Positions 15,001-26,373 are shown, numbered from the stretch's first letter. The stretch: DNA of 64,000 nucleotides from Zeugodacus cucurbitae (GCF_028554725.1 NC_071669.1:10998501-11062500); one strand, 5' to 3'. Made by a program: numbers and translations. Notes: generated by a model from the letters alone, not told the origin.

Positions 15001-18000
15001 GCTGTGATAATGCATTTATTTTTATCAACACTGTATTTCGCGCATAACAACAGTTAACAAACACATCCGTATTGATATTAGACATATCAGCATTTGTCAG
15101 CAGAATTCAATAAACAAATATTATTTAATTAGACAAAAAAAGGAAGGAAGTGTCAAAGTGCAGTTGGCGGTTTGCGATTTCGATTTAATTAATTCATATA
15201 CTCTATATGAATGTACGGAGTATTTATTTTAATATCAGTGTACTTAATACGCCCCATCCAAAATCCATTTCTTTGGTTATCTGGCTGTTTGATTTCGTTA
15301 TAGGGTGGCGTTTTGTGAGGTGAACTTAACTTGAATTATAATTCAAGTTAATAATTATTAATAAATATATCTATGTTTTATCAATATTAAAAATAGAGGT
15401 ATTCATCCATTGGATGAAATTATGTGAATCAAAATCTATTTAAAAGGTTTTGAATATATATATATAATAATACTTTATAAATGTAATAAAACATAGGGAT
15501 AAATATACGTCTTATTAACGTATTCATCTTTTCGATGAATTTGCGAATTATGAAATTATATGCCGCACATAAGAGATTCTAATTAATATACGTCTCGTTT
15601 ATGTATAAAATTGAGGTTTCATCTTTTGGATGAATTTTCCGATTATGAAAATATAAAGGGACCCACCAAAGATTTCTTGCATCCATACATCCATTTGTAT
15701 AAAATGAATGAAGGAAAGTCCTTTTTGACTTAAATAATTGTTCATACTAATTCAACCACATTTTAGAATAATATTAATCACCACAACATTGAAAAAGAAA
15801 GTATGCAGCCAAGGGTCTAAGTAAAAACGTCGCTTTTGGTTTTCAAAAGGATCATTCATTTCTGAGTGAGAAACCGGCGAAGAGTGCTACAGGCATCCAT
15901 CGAGAAATTTCGGTTCACATAGAAAATACAATAAGAAAAGGAACAGTTGCACTTCGATTCGAAGATGCTGGCTTTAACTGTAGATTGGTACGGAAAAAAA
16001 CCGAAACGTCGTATTGAATTTGCTCAAGACACAGGTTTTTGACTCAAAATCAGAGACGTTATATATTATTCAGGAGTGAAACAAATATAAAAAGAGTGGA
16101 TCAGATGTTAAAAAGTACATGCGGTACATTCGCCCCATAATTCGTCTCACCATACCAACTACCAGTTGTAAAGTTCGGTCGGTGGCTCAATAATCGTGTG
16201 CGGCTGATTTTCATGGTACGCTGTGGAGTCAATTTATAGTATTGAGGGTAATATGGATTCAATAAAGATCGTTTTGATAACCCAAAATGTAATGCTGCCG
16301 AATTATGATCAGTGTTGTGGTAATTTCAACAAAATAATGATCCGAAGCATACTTCTCGGGTTGAAAAAAAGTTTTTTTGAAGAAAATCTGCCACTGTTAT
16401 GGACCGGCAATCGTCGAGAGCAGACTTAAATCCAATATAATAGCGTTTTTAGACATTCAAATTAATTGATCAATTAAAATTTTTATTGAGAAACCCTTTT
16501 TTGACTTTGTTACTGCCGGCTACTCGATAACCGATCAGCTGTTATACATTTTTGTTTTTTACTTTTCATAAGAAGTTGGTAAGTTTCATCAGCTGATTGC
16601 TATTTTTCAGCAGCGACATCTACCGCAGCTTTCTTATACCAAAAAATTCAGCCAATCGCAGACAAAGAACGTACATATATCGTACGTATTTGTCGGAGAG
16701 TTGCATTCGATTTTCAAATCGATTAAGATTTAATTACAAATAATTATTTTGTATGTTAAATCGATCTTAATAAGCGTTTTAATCGAGCAGAGACCGGTTA
16801 ATTGATCAATTAGCTCCTGCCTAAAAACGCTATAATATGTTTTAAACGACTTCGACACTTTCTGTCGAACGTTATAGAAGTTTATTACTTTATATTAATA
16901 CTGTATGACTTTGCATTTGTAATTTTTATGTTTTAATAATTTTTTTGCTTCGTTTTCATTGAATTAGTATTATATGCTGAAAACATCTTCAGTTTATGAA
17001 AGAAAGCTTTTTATTCTTGGGTATGTCATACACTCAACATCGTTCTTAATTTTCAAAGGCCTATAGAGTAAATACGTCTTTATAAATGTTGTAATACTTC
17101 TAACGTCATTCTCTGACTTATATAAATATGGTTCCAGGGCTACGAATTACCAGGAACAAATCAATTATGTACACTTTGTAAATATATTTTTGTTATACAA
17201 TAACCGTTATCATCATATGTACACAGTTATAACACACCTCTGTGCAAATAATTATACATGGGTATACAAATACATATTATAGACAAATGTACATATAATG
17301 AAATTACTAATAAATACTTAACGACCGCAATGTACTTTGATACAGAGAGCAATAAATATTTTTGCATAATTAAAATTTTTCTTCAATGTACTTTAATATT
17401 TATTCACATTTTTTAAAATAACAAAAAAAAAATACACTAATGATCATAGAAATAGAAACACTGTGTAAGTTATCAAAATTAAACCAAGAAAAAATTCAAT
17501 CTCGATTATTACTAAAATCCGCCATTATAAACAATGTATTAATTTTGCGAAATTCGCCAAAAATCAAATTCGCTCGAAATTCTATGTTTACAAACATACT
17601 CAGAGACTCTGGTTGCTGATGATAATCAAATGAAGTGTTGGATAAAATAAACAGGCGAGTTGGAAAATTTCATTCACCAAGCAACAAATTGTATGTAGTA
17701 AGTACGTAGCAATTCAAAGCTTCCGCAAGTGCAGTGATTCATATTGATTTTTGTTTAAATTATCATTGAGGCAGCACACGCGTTCAGGCGGTGGCTGCGT
17801 GCCGCTGTGAATACAAATAAATAATCATACGATTATTGGAAGTGCACTCATAAGCTTGGTGAGTTTATTTAGGCGAATTTTAATGAATCAATTATGAATG
17901 GAGAGGTGTCTGTGTAAATAAGTCTGAGTGGAATTGAACTTTAGTCATAGGAAGCATGCTTTCGCCAATTCGAAACAATACAATTTTTTTTAACTTTTTT

Positions 18001-20289
18001 ATATTTAAAATCATTTCTAGCAGCCTTCACTAGTCTACAAACAGATATCAGAATCTTGAATTTCGTCAAAGAAATACGATTTTTTGGCATAATTCGGGTT
18101 TAGCGCCTAGTGGTATGCTATAAAAATTAAACTTTTAGCTATAGCTTTGACAACGAAGAAGTCTCTTAACTTGCTTCAAGACTGACAGAACTAAGCTCAT
18201 AGTGCCAAAGAAGAAAGATTTTCGAAAACTATTATGGAACTAGTGTATGATACTACAACTACAACACATTTTATACTTCCGCGTATATTTTTATGGCGAA
18301 TTGTACGGTCAATTAGAGCAATCGATCCTTTGTCAAAGTTTATTGCCACTGATAGTTTTTAAAAATGCTGATACAGGCCTGTGCTTGTGTTGAATTTTTA
18401 TTCGAATTTTTCGAAATCGGAATGAAAGAAATTCAAATTCGAATTATTTCGAAATTTAAATGATGAAAGAAATTCAAAAAGTGTTTCGAAACTGGTATGA
18501 TGAAGAAATTCGAATTTTTTTCGAAATCGAAATAATGAATGAGATACGCAAATTATTTCGATATCCCTATTTTTTCGATGTTAAAAAGGTAATTTTTCAA
18601 TTTTAATTAGCAAATCGAATGGGAACAGCAGACTTCTGAAGATTTTCATCACTTCAATTCCGACAAAAGTGCCTGTTAATGAATGAAATTCGAAAACTAT
18701 TTCGAAATTGAAATGATGAATGAAGTTCAAAAATTATTTCCAAATCGAAATAATGAAAGAAATTCGAAATTTAAAAAGAAATTCGAAAACTATTTCGAAA
18801 TTGAAATAATGAAGAAATTCGATTTTTATTCGAAAACGAAATAATGAATGAAACTCGAAACACTTTTTTCGATGTGAAAAATGTGTGAAATTATTAATTT
18901 TTAATTAGCAAACCGTATAGGAACAGAATACTGAATGAAAATCATTGCAATTTCGCCTAAAAGTAGTTGTTAATTAATAAAATTCGAAAATTATTACGAA
19001 ATCGAAATGATGAATGAAATTCGAATAATATTTCGAATCGAAATGATAAATTAAATTCCAAAAGTAATTCGAAATCGAAATGACGAATGATTCGAAAAAT
19101 TGTCAAAATCGAACTGATAAATGAAATTCGAAATCACTTTTTAAAGGACTAGAAATTATTCATTCTGTTTTAATTAGTAAACCGACAAGACTAAAATGAT
19201 GCATGATGAATGAAATTCGAATAAAAGTTTCGAAAGTGTTAAAAGGAGTTCTTGGGACAGGAGTTTTATTTGCTAACTTTTCAAACAGTATAGAAATAAA
19301 GAACAGAATTGAAGAGAAAATCAATTCCGACGATTAAAATTGCAAAATTTCATGAAAATAAAATTCAAAACACATATTTAAGTTTTTTGAAAAAAAAAAA
19401 AATTAGAAATACGCTTTAATTTCACACTGCTATTGATTAAATTTAGTTTTTAATATTTCCACGATCAAGTTCAAACAGGTTATAGCATAGTTGTAGACAC
19501 TAAGTCGATGTCTTATCAACAACGGCTGACCTTTGTTCGACGGGGGAAAGGCACACTTCGCTCGTGCGCCATGCAGTGTACACATGAAAATTGGAATTGG
19601 AATTTCATGAGAGACAAAATGAATTTTTAAAACATACAAATATATGCATTACAAAAGATTATGAATTAAGTGCAGTGGACCTTTGAATTTGAATGCCCTT
19701 CAAACAAAGCGGACACAAAGCGAAGCGACGGTTCAACGCCACAAAGTAGGCGCAAGTTGTTGTAATTGCTTTCATTTTCATTTTTATTATTATTTTTTTT
19801 TTGTTTTTGGTTTTTTTAACAATTTCAAAACTTACACATAAATTCATCAAGTTCACGATTCAGCTGCTGCGCTGTCACACCATTGGGACACACAACATTT
19901 TGCGTTGAAATGCGTTCCAAGGCGTCCGCCCAATGTTGTGCGCGACTATCAGTGGCCGCTGATGAGTCATTGTTGCTATCCAAATGTTTGCGATTGCGCT
20001 TATCAGCCGGCAATTCAGCGTCGCCGCATTCTTGTTGTTGTTGTTCTTGTTCTTGTTGCGTAGTTTCGGCCAGCTGTTGTTTCTGTTGTTGTTTGGCAGC
20101 TGAAAATTTCCATGAAGCGCGCCAAGAGTTGCGTTTGGTGAGCACGGCGGGCGCTGTGCCATTTGTGGGTGATGGTGATTTTTTATCACCACCGCTGCCG
20201 TTGCTCATTTTCGGCGCATTGCTGTAGTTGTGCAATTTGAAAATTTTCAAATTTATGGAATATTTCGAATCTTTCGCGGGCACTTTCAT
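7..20289 (-). CDS. fbl: Pantothenate kinase (fumble), long isoform, 3' end beyond window
   Basis: Pantothenate kinase phosphorylates pantothenate with ATP, the first committed step of coenzyme A synthesis. Exons in coding order: 20289-19836, 10290-10112, 3496-3323, 3230-3112, 3037-2912, 394-218, 142-7. All borders are GT/AG, phases match, and 455 codons lie in the window. Seen: MPWFGMDIGGTLTK near residue 153 (ASKHA phosphate loop), GGGAFKF near 257, NVGSGVSILAVYG near 328, SLGGGTFLGLCCLLTGC near 351, and a late block ending NEKMDK. This is the PANK order; about 50-60 C-terminal residues, expected from the family, should follow to the left. The first 151 residues are low-complexity and Gln-rich (QQQKQQ, EQEQQQQE), a fly-type extension with basic residues near the N-terminus. 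M29 (MSNGSGG) is an alternative start. A mitochondrial role for the long form is known for Drosophila and only inferred here. Introns are large (6.6 and 9.5 kb) and full of repeats. Confidence 0.93.
590..2275 (-). mobile_element. Helentron/HINE-like repeat, family E, copy 1 (interrupted)
   Basis: It is similar to 39730-40849 and 62780-63830, sharing blocks such as GAGCGTGGCCCCACCC, GGAACTACTCGACCG and the end ATTGCGAGAGTATAAAA followed by a decayed hairpin (TTCGGTTGCACCTGAAC). It lies in the minus orientation. It is interrupted by a 709 bp TTAA-flanked element. There is no coding capacity. The left border is approximate. Confidence 0.7.
1217..1925. mobile_element. TTAA-flanked non-autonomous DNA transposon
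   Basis: The terminal inverted repeats are GGGGTTATATACAGTTAGA on the left and TCTAACTGTGTATAACCCC on the right, with one mismatch. They are flanked on both sides by TTAA (1213-1216, 1926-1929), the target site of piggyBac-type transposases. It is 709 bp with no transposase frame. It is related in layout and inner sequence to 31597-32293. The superfamily is inferred from the TTAA site only. Confidence 0.72.
4345..4650. repeat. Three degenerate ~125 bp tandem repeats
   Basis: The motif GTCACTGA(TT)ACGAATCC and its surroundings recur at 4361, 4488 and 4612 (steps of 127 and 124). Each unit also has a CTCGGGTGTTTTC-like stretch and AAAATGGCGG-like stretches. The units are diverged and no function is seen. 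Confidence 0.6.
4860..5545 (+). mobile_element. Internally deleted non-LTR retrotransposon (Jockey-like)
   Basis: The start (GCAGCCGGTTCTACGCCACC, then CAAGGGCTGACCTTTCGG) looks like the 5' end of a fly non-LTR element. It runs into the start of an endonuclease-type frame near 5070-5100. The sequence then jumps to the last ~130 residues of the second ORF (HTLNAIHSGAINTFIDSL onward), with the cysteine/histidine tail CPACNESPHDFNHLFACP and a stop at 5495. A CAACAACAAC-like tail follows. The reverse transcriptase core is missing. The resulting 159-residue frame is not a host gene. Confidence 0.78.
6286..7013 (+). mobile_element. mini-me/DINE-1-like repeat, copy 1
   Basis: It starts TATACCCTGAACAGG and contains the fly core CCCTATAAAGTATA, then AAGTCGATTTAGCCATGTCC, then a (GTCY)n run and a short TA run. 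It ends with the hairpin CTTCGGTACAGCCGAAG and GTTTTTTCTTGTT. The near end ATATACCCTTCACAGG is an inverted match of the far end. These are the known mini-me/DINE-1 hallmarks. It has no coding capacity. Confidence 0.8.
7060..7130 (+). mobile_element. Decayed 5' fragment of a non-LTR retrotransposon
   Basis: ACAGCCGGTTCTGTGGTACC and the following TTGACTCGGATTT match, with about one in four bases changed, the 5' end of the element at 4860. It lies about 50 bases after the mini-me repeat. Confidence 0.45.
8435..9705. repeat. Satellite-like tandem array, ~24 units of 45-75 bp
   Basis: The core TTTTTAGGTAATTTCTAAAA, followed by CGATTTTTTTTAATAAAAAAA, recurs about 24 times (first near 8447, last near 9680). 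Spacing is mostly 45-57 bp, up to about 73. The T and A runs vary in length while the core is well kept. On the plus strand each unit has a pyrimidine tract, then AG directly followed by GTAATT. It sits in the fbl intron, antisense to the gene. Confidence 0.88.
11050..11474. mobile_element. TA-flanked non-autonomous DNA element, copy 1
   Basis: It begins GGGCTCTTAAAATTATTCGA and ends with an inverted relative (GTTAGTCGAATACCACGAGCTC), flanked by TA. The inside is built from many ATTCGAATAGTCG-like palindromes. Flanking TA suggests the Tc1/mariner group; no transposase is present. Confidence 0.68.
11495..11985. mobile_element. TA-flanked non-autonomous DNA element, copy 2
   Basis: This is a second, longer copy (491 bp) of the element at 11050. 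It has the same orientation, is only 20 bases away and is again flanked by TA. Both copies share the inner block AAATCCAAGCAGCCTTTGAT. Confidence 0.68.
12846..12882 (-). CDS. fbl: Alternative first coding exon of fbl (proximal, short isoform)
   Basis: On the minus strand an ATG at 12882 opens a 12-codon reading frame (MHLEAALELLRT plus one base) that ends at the donor CACAG|GTGATT. The extra G joins the CA at the start of the common exon (10290) to give Ala, so the product would start MHLEAALELLRTAMPWFGMDIGG. The phase is the same as for the other two first exons. A short PANK with a few residues before MPWFGMDIGG is typical of the family, and fly fumble is known to have long and short forms. 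The exon is found from frame, splice donor and position only; there is no transcript evidence here. Confidence 0.68.
14050..15660. repeat. Diverged ~110 bp minisatellite in two blocks
   Basis: The units contain TTCATC(C/T)(A/T)TTGGATGAATTTA, GATTATGAAATTATATGC and AATAAATATACGT. They recur near 14057, 14174, 14280, 14443 and 14535, and again near 15396, 15521 and 15617. About 730 bp of other DNA separates the blocks. The TTCATC..GATGAA core can pair with itself. Confidence 0.65.
15829..16900 (+). pseudogene. Dead Tc1-like transposase
   Basis: Translated pieces match Tc1-family transposase order: a linker, then KPKRRIEFAQDTG, a GGSIIVCG block, then SIYSIEGNMDSIK and ITQNVMLPN. The final ADLNPIE-like block (CAGACTTAAATCCAATA) follows. 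Many stops and frameshifts break it, and a MITE sits in the last block. It cannot make an active protein. The borders are approximate. Confidence 0.72.
16441..16835. mobile_element. MITE inserted in the Tc1 pseudogene
   Basis: The ends AGCGTTTTTAG and CTAAAAACGCT are inverted repeats, each followed inward by AATTGATCAATTA. The flanks show a duplicated TATAATA-type target (5-7 bp; exact length is ambiguous because the target is AT-rich). Removing the insert restores the transposase frame context AATCCAATATAATATGTTT. It has no coding capacity. Confidence 0.65.
18385..19235. repeat. Degenerate TTCGAA-rich tandem array
   Basis: Units of about 35-45 bp, roughly GAAATTCGAAA, ATTATTTCGAAAT, CGAAATGATGAATG, are repeated with heavy divergence over 850 bp. 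Two unrelated interruptions share TTTTTAATTAGCAAA(C/T)CG (near 18600 and 18900), which suggests larger-scale duplication. Confidence 0.65.
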
Positions 20290-22169
20290 TTTTGTGGTGT
20301 TTTTTTTAATAAAATTTAATAAAATATTTTAAATATAAAAAGCGAGTAGCCAAAATGGTAGTTGAAAAAATATCACAGTCAAAATATTTGGAATTAATTT
20401 TGATTAATTTTAATTTTTTAAATTATATTTTTTTTTTAATTTCTAAAATTATGTTTTTTTTTTTAATTTTTTAAATTTTAATTTAATGCTTTTTTGTTGG
20501 TAAGTATTTTTTACACATTTTAAATGCAACTTTGCGTTGTGGAAATAATATGTTTACAGTTTTTTATTTATTAAAAAAAAATATTTAATTTTTATTTAAT
20601 TTATTTTAATTTTTATTTTTTATATTTATTGCGCCAAATGAAAAACATTGCTTTCTTTCACTTGCTTTTCAATTATCCTTGCTTGTAAATCCTTTTTCAC
20701 GAACTTTGTTGTTTTTGTATTTTTTTTTGTTGTTGTAATTTTCCACACTTTAGACTTTCACAAAATATCATATAAGAAAAAGGAAAAATTTCGCCAACGT
20801 TTCTCGCGATCTATGCTATTCCATCCAGCGTTTCTAATGCCACTTAGTATTTATACACGCTTACATGTTGTGTTAGCGTTTAAGCGTAGCGCGATTTCTT
20901 TTATTTTTAATTTTTATTTTTTTTTTCCAATTTCTTTCACTCAAAGTCACACCGTTTGAAACACGTTTGTTGTCGATCAACCAAATGGCCAAAGTGGTAA
21001 AGCAAAAGACGACTGTTCGCGAGCGCGCGTGCTGAACATTTGAATGCGCAACGATCATGGCATGCCTGGGTAAGCCGGGCACGCTCGCACCAAACTATAT
21101 ATATATATATATATGTATATGTATAAACAACTTACATATTTATATATATATACATGGAAATATATACATTAGCTTATATACATTTTTAGTTATTCAAATA
21201 AGTACACAGCGTCAAAATGCTTACAAGCACACATACACATATATACAACAGACACACGGTAAAAGTGAGAGATTAAGCAAAATAGCCGAAAGAGCGTGAG
21301 CGCGCCCAAGCAAATAGTCAGACGATTTTACATGTCGCTTTAACGAGTGATATGCACTGGATATTTGTTGGCTGCTTGCTGTATCGTTGGTTCTTCCTTA
21401 AAAAAATGAAAAAAAAATTGTGTATATCGCTTTTCCACAGCTATGTAGACAACATTTTCCTCATACATATACCCATACATACATATGTACATACAAATAT
21501 GTATGTAAGTACTCAAAAAATGTTATGTATGCATGTTTACATTTCTACTTGCTCACCTTTGAGGTGATCGGGTTTGGCAAAAGTTGTTGTTGTCTAAACA
21601 ATGAAGATATCAGAGTTAATGACACAATTGTGCACTGGTTTGGTTGGAACTGAGCTAGTTGTTTGTTACGTTGTTGTTTCCAGAGGGAAACGAAACGTGA
21701 GTAACGAAGAAATATCAAAACATGAAAAAGAGTGTCGGCATGGTTAAAGGAAAAATGGTATTTGGGGTTATAACATACATTTTTGAGGGTATATCGAGTG
21801 GTGTGCGTGCACTTGTTGTTGAGTGAGATACCAGCTGCTTGGATATGGTTAGAAAATTTTGATGTCTCAATAATACATATTTTCTTAAAAAAATGCAGGT
21901 GGCTGGATCAAAGCAGGTTTTGTGACGTTTCAATAGTTTTCATACATATTTGTATGAAGTGATTTATTTGTATATTTGTAATGAAAAAAATATAAAAAAA
22001 AAATGAAAATCATACAAATGAGTGTAGTTCATTTTTTTAAGGTTAGAAAAAAATCTAAACAGTTGGATGCAGGTGATGAGGATGTGGATATACAATATTG
22101 TGCAAAACATATGCAACTGGCAAGAATACAGGTTGTTTTCTCAGTTGGTTTATGGAAAAATTTTAAAAG

Positions 22170-22620
22170 AATATAATTTTTTTATTATATAATATAACTT
22201 TTATAAACTTTATTTTTGCATATAACATAAATTTTCAAATCAACTATAATTTTAAAATTACAAAAATCTCAAAAGCAATTCCGAAAAACCAAAATTATTC
22301 AGTAAAATTTTTTTATTTAATTTAAATTAATAAAAAATATAATTTAAATTAAAAGAAATAATTAAAAAATAGTAATTAAACAAAATTAATTAAAAAATAA
22401 TAAAGAAAAAAAAATAAAAAATAATAATTAAAAATATATTAAAAAAATAATAATAATAATAAAATAATAAAAAAAAATAATAATAACAAAATAATTAAAA
22501 AAATTCATTTTAATAAAAAAATAATATATAATTTAAAAATATTCATGTCAATAAAAAAAAATTAAAAATAATAAGTAATTTTTTTTTAATAATAATATTT
22601 TTTTTTATTATTTTTGGCAA
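22170..22620. repeat. A/T low-complexity tract
   Basis: It is built almost only of AAT, AAATT and poly(A) runs, with no reading frame of interest. Confidence 0.8.
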
Positions 22621-23797
22621 CTTTTTCTCTTATTTATTCATTTAGTGCTCACACAGACAAAAATTCACTTTGCATAGTGGTTCCGCCCATAGGCCAAAAA
22701 TCAAAAAATCCGTCTCACGATTTTTTATCAAAATGTATACAGATGTCTTCTAAATTGTCCAAACTTCCGATTTACAAACAAGATTTTCCTAAAAATCTAA
22801 CGGTACTTTGTAAAAATAGAATTAAACGCATGAATACCTGTATTTTTTTAAAGCACATCAAAATTTTTTTTTAATTTCGCAGCAAAAACGAACTTCCATT
22901 TGTTCTGGTAATTGTTCAGGTTAACGACTCAAGATTATTTTTAATGGATTTTGAAGTTAAAGATAATTATTTTAACTCGTGAAATTAATTAAGACTAACA
23001 TGATTTGTGTTTTTAGTGAAATAAGTGTTTTATATCAACTATTCTTTTTGTATCTTTTTTGATGCGTCTTCTATTTGTTTATATAAAGTTTTAATTGTGT
23101 TCCACCGCGATCCCCCTTAAATTATATTTTATATAGTATTTAGCAGAGTCTTAAGGTAATTAAAGTGTTGAAGTCGGGTGCGGAAAGTTGCGGATATATT
23201 AAATTGTATTTGAATTAACTATTTTTAAGTTAAAATTCATTATAATTTGGCTAAAAAAGCTTGGGAAAAAAGGATAAATCGTCATTAATTCAATCTGTGT
23301 ACGGTTTACTAGAGATGACATTATAAGTTTTGGTTCTAATTATAATGGCTGTTGAATGGCAGTGAAAAATTGAACTCTATTAAATTGGTTGATAATTTGC
23401 TTTTTCCATACATGATTTTTTTTATATGATATTATTCTTATAGGTTGAATGTGGGGGTTGGATGGGGGAAACTATAACGACAAATCATGTTCAGCTTGTT
23501 TATCGTTTTCTTAAATATTTTTACAAAGCCTTACTGAAAGTTTTGACACTCCAACTATAACCATGAGAAGTATTTTTGCGCATCATTGCCATATAATGGC
23601 AATTACTGTTCTATGGGAGCTATAGGACCTAGTAGTCCGATGGGGCCAATTTTTTTATTATAAATTTAAAATATTTTTCTAGATTTTTGGTGAAAATTTC
23701 ATAGCGATATCTCAACGGGAAGTATTTATGACCGCGCCTTCATACAAGCCGAACCACTGTGTTTTGTCATTGTTGTAGCAACTACAAATTCCAAATA

Positions 23798-24235
23798 CAG
23801 TGGAATTTCCATAACTCGAACTCTTGATGGCAATAACATTTAGAAATCACATTTAATACAATTTTCCTACCATAACTGAAATTTCCTTAACTCGAACTCT
23901 TGAACTGGCAATCTAAGCCAAATTTCATAAAAATTTCCTTCCATAAATCGAACTTTTCGACCAGGGCATAATACAAAATTTAAAATTTTACTATCGAGGC
24001 AAAATTCTAAAAGAGTCCTCTATATCGTATGGAGGCGAACAAAAAATACGAAAATTACAGAATAAATGTACATAAAACTGTTTGCGAAGTAAATAATTAA
24101 AATTAGGTATAAATCTATATTTTACAGCTTTTTGAAAAATTGTATGTTTTAATGAAACTTTCAATAACTCGAATTCTCTCTAACTCGAAGTTTTTTTTGT
24201 GGATTATGGTGATTCGAGTTAGGGAAGTCCAACTG
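23798..24235. mobile_element. pogo/Tigger-like MITE, 438 bp
   Basis: It starts CAGTGGAATTTCCATAACTC and ends GAGTTAGGGAAGTCCAACTG, diverged inverted repeats flanked by TA. The inside repeats CATAACT(C)GAA several times. CAGT termini with a TA target are typical of pogo-type elements; there is no transposase. Confidence 0.7.
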
Positions 24236-24991
24236 TAGTTTTATGGAATATTGCTAAGTTGACAAACGTTGTTTGTTTGTTTATAAAAATGCGTTCCAAT
24301 TAAGTAGATATGACTTTTGTAAGCACGAATTTTATGGAAACTGAAATATTAATAATATTTGCGCGCACAAACATGCTGTAAATTTCAATTGCTAAATGAC
24401 CTATATGCATATTTTATGAACAATACTGTATGAGGATTGAGTGATATCATAACACACTCCCTAAATGATATAAACAAAGATCTGCGACAATATGGAAATA
24501 TATAAGCACTACATTAAAAATAAAATAATATAAAAAATATGATAAAGTACACTTAAATTTTTTTTACTTTATATTTAAGAGCAGTGATAAGTTGGCTTTT
24601 TAAATCATGCACCTATAATCCAACATTAATTAGGCACAAATGTTTAACATCCGCATGCACATTTTGAACTCTAATACTTTAGCAAGATAAGAAGGATAGA
24701 TCATAGCCGAAATGTTTGCCATTCATGCAAGCAAAATAGCAATTCACGTGAAAATCAGCCAAAATAATTGCATTGTTTTGAACTCTGCCATTGGGGCTTA
24801 TCAAGAGCATGAAGCACATGGTAATTGGTGCTCGGTTGTAGGTGTTGAATAAAGACTAATTAAAATAAAATATTTGTTGCTAAGCATGATATAAAAATTA
24901 AATTTAAAAGTAATGATTTTAAACAAAATTATTTAATATGAAAAAAAAGTTTCTAACGGTACATACAGGGTATATGTAAATGTAACTACTA

Positions 24992-25100
24992 GGGCTCTTA
25001 AAATTATTCGAACCACCTGAAAATGAATTTTAACCGATTAATACGATTCAAATTGTTGTAACATTGCGGTAATTCAAATAAAAAACAATAACGGTAAACC
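24992..25100. mobile_element. Truncated TA-flanked element (same family as 11050)
   Basis: GGGCTCTTAAAATTATTCGA after TA matches the start of the copies at 11050 and 11495. Similarity fades after about 100 bases. Confidence 0.6.
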
Positions 25101-25340
25101 TGCGCCGGTTTATTTTGGCACTCGACTCGTCAAAGAAAATAATATTGTTCAAATCTAAATTTGTAAATTAAATAAAAATAAAAAAAATTAAAATATAATT
25201 AATAAAAATTAATTTTCTTATCTAATGATGGAGAGTGTAAAACCATAGATAAGCAATTACATAGCTCTGGGTACTCAAGTACCTAGATATGTTTTATGAA
25301 GGCTAATTACTTTGCTTTTATTTCATTTTTAAGCTTTTTT

Positions 25341-26373
25341 TATACCCTGAACAGGGCATATTAAGTTTGTCACGAAGTTTGTAACACTCAGAAGGAAGCA
25401 TCGGAGGCCCTATAAAGTATATATATAAATGATCAGTATGTTGAACTGAGTCGATTTAGCCATGTCCGTCTGTTAGTAATGAAAATTTTTGGAAAAACTC
25501 GACGTCATTCGAGAGCTATATATATGTAGAATATTTGTTCAAAATTTCAAAACGATCGATGCAGTAGTTTTTTCAGTAGGCTGGTCACCAACTTTAAAAA
25601 TGACATTTGGGAAAATCGATTCAAAGTTTTGTACACTCAGCGCAGTTAGCTGGAGGTACCGTTATTCAACCGGCTGTAACTTCGTTAGTTTTTCTCCGAA
25701 TGACCTAAAACTTTCACACAATATTCTTGAGATGTTGATGGTTCAGAAAAAAAAATGAAAAAAAAGTTGTCTGTATATTTACGAACTAGTCCTTCAGTTT
25801 TTAAGATATCGTTTTGAAATTTTGCAGATGTTATTTTCTCTCCAAGAAGCTGCTCATTTGTCGGAACTGCCGATATCGGACCACTATATCATATAGCTGC
25901 CATACAAACTGAACGATCGGAATCAAGGGCTTGTATGGAAAACTTCCGCATTTGACGTGGTATCTTCACGAAATTTGGTGTGAGTTATTGTTCATAGAAA
26001 TAATTTAATCTCCGAAAAAATTGTTCAGATCGGTTCACTATAGCATATAGCTGCCTTACAAACCTAACGATCGGTATCAATGGCTTGTATGGAAAGTCTT
26101 CGCATTTGACGTGGTATCTTCACGAAATTTACATGAATTACTGCTTAAGGTAATAATATAATCTCCGAAGAAATTGTTCAGATCGGTTAAATATATAACC
26201 TTAATGTTTCTAGCAAACAACCCGGCTAAAAAGAATTAGTAAAATGTTTTCTTTTTTTTACTTACTTTTTCTTACGTCTTTAGATTTGCTTAAACACATA
26301 GTTACTAAAGTAAATGCACCTGTGAAGGGTATATTAACTTCGGTACTGCCGAAGTTAAGGTTTTTTCTTGTTA
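25341..26373 (+). mobile_element. mini-me/DINE-1-like repeat, copy 2, with insertion
   Basis: It has the same start (TATACCCTGAACAGGGCATA), core (GAGTCGATTTAGCCATGTCC) and terminal hairpin (CTTCGGTACTGCCGAAG) as copy 1. About 285 bases at 25474-25763 are absent from the other copies and interrupt the (GTCY)n run. The inserted piece resembles inner parts of the TTAA-flanked family. Confidence 0.78.

Larger units (their letters stand above)
12883..19835. other. Interval between proximal and long first exons of fbl
   Basis: For the proximal isoform this is 5' flank; for the long isoform it is intron. It holds a minisatellite (14050-15660), a dead Tc1-like transposon with a nested MITE (15829-16900), and a TTCGAA-rich array (18385-19235). 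16900-18380 and 19240-19835 are AT-rich with nothing recognised. Just above the proximal exon, 12960-13060 is more GC-rich and could be its promoter. Confidence 0.6.

Noticed and set aside
19875..20227. Frames overlapping the long fbl exon on both strands
   Set aside because: They are shadows of the real exon; its frame is the only one that splices in phase to PANK exon 2.
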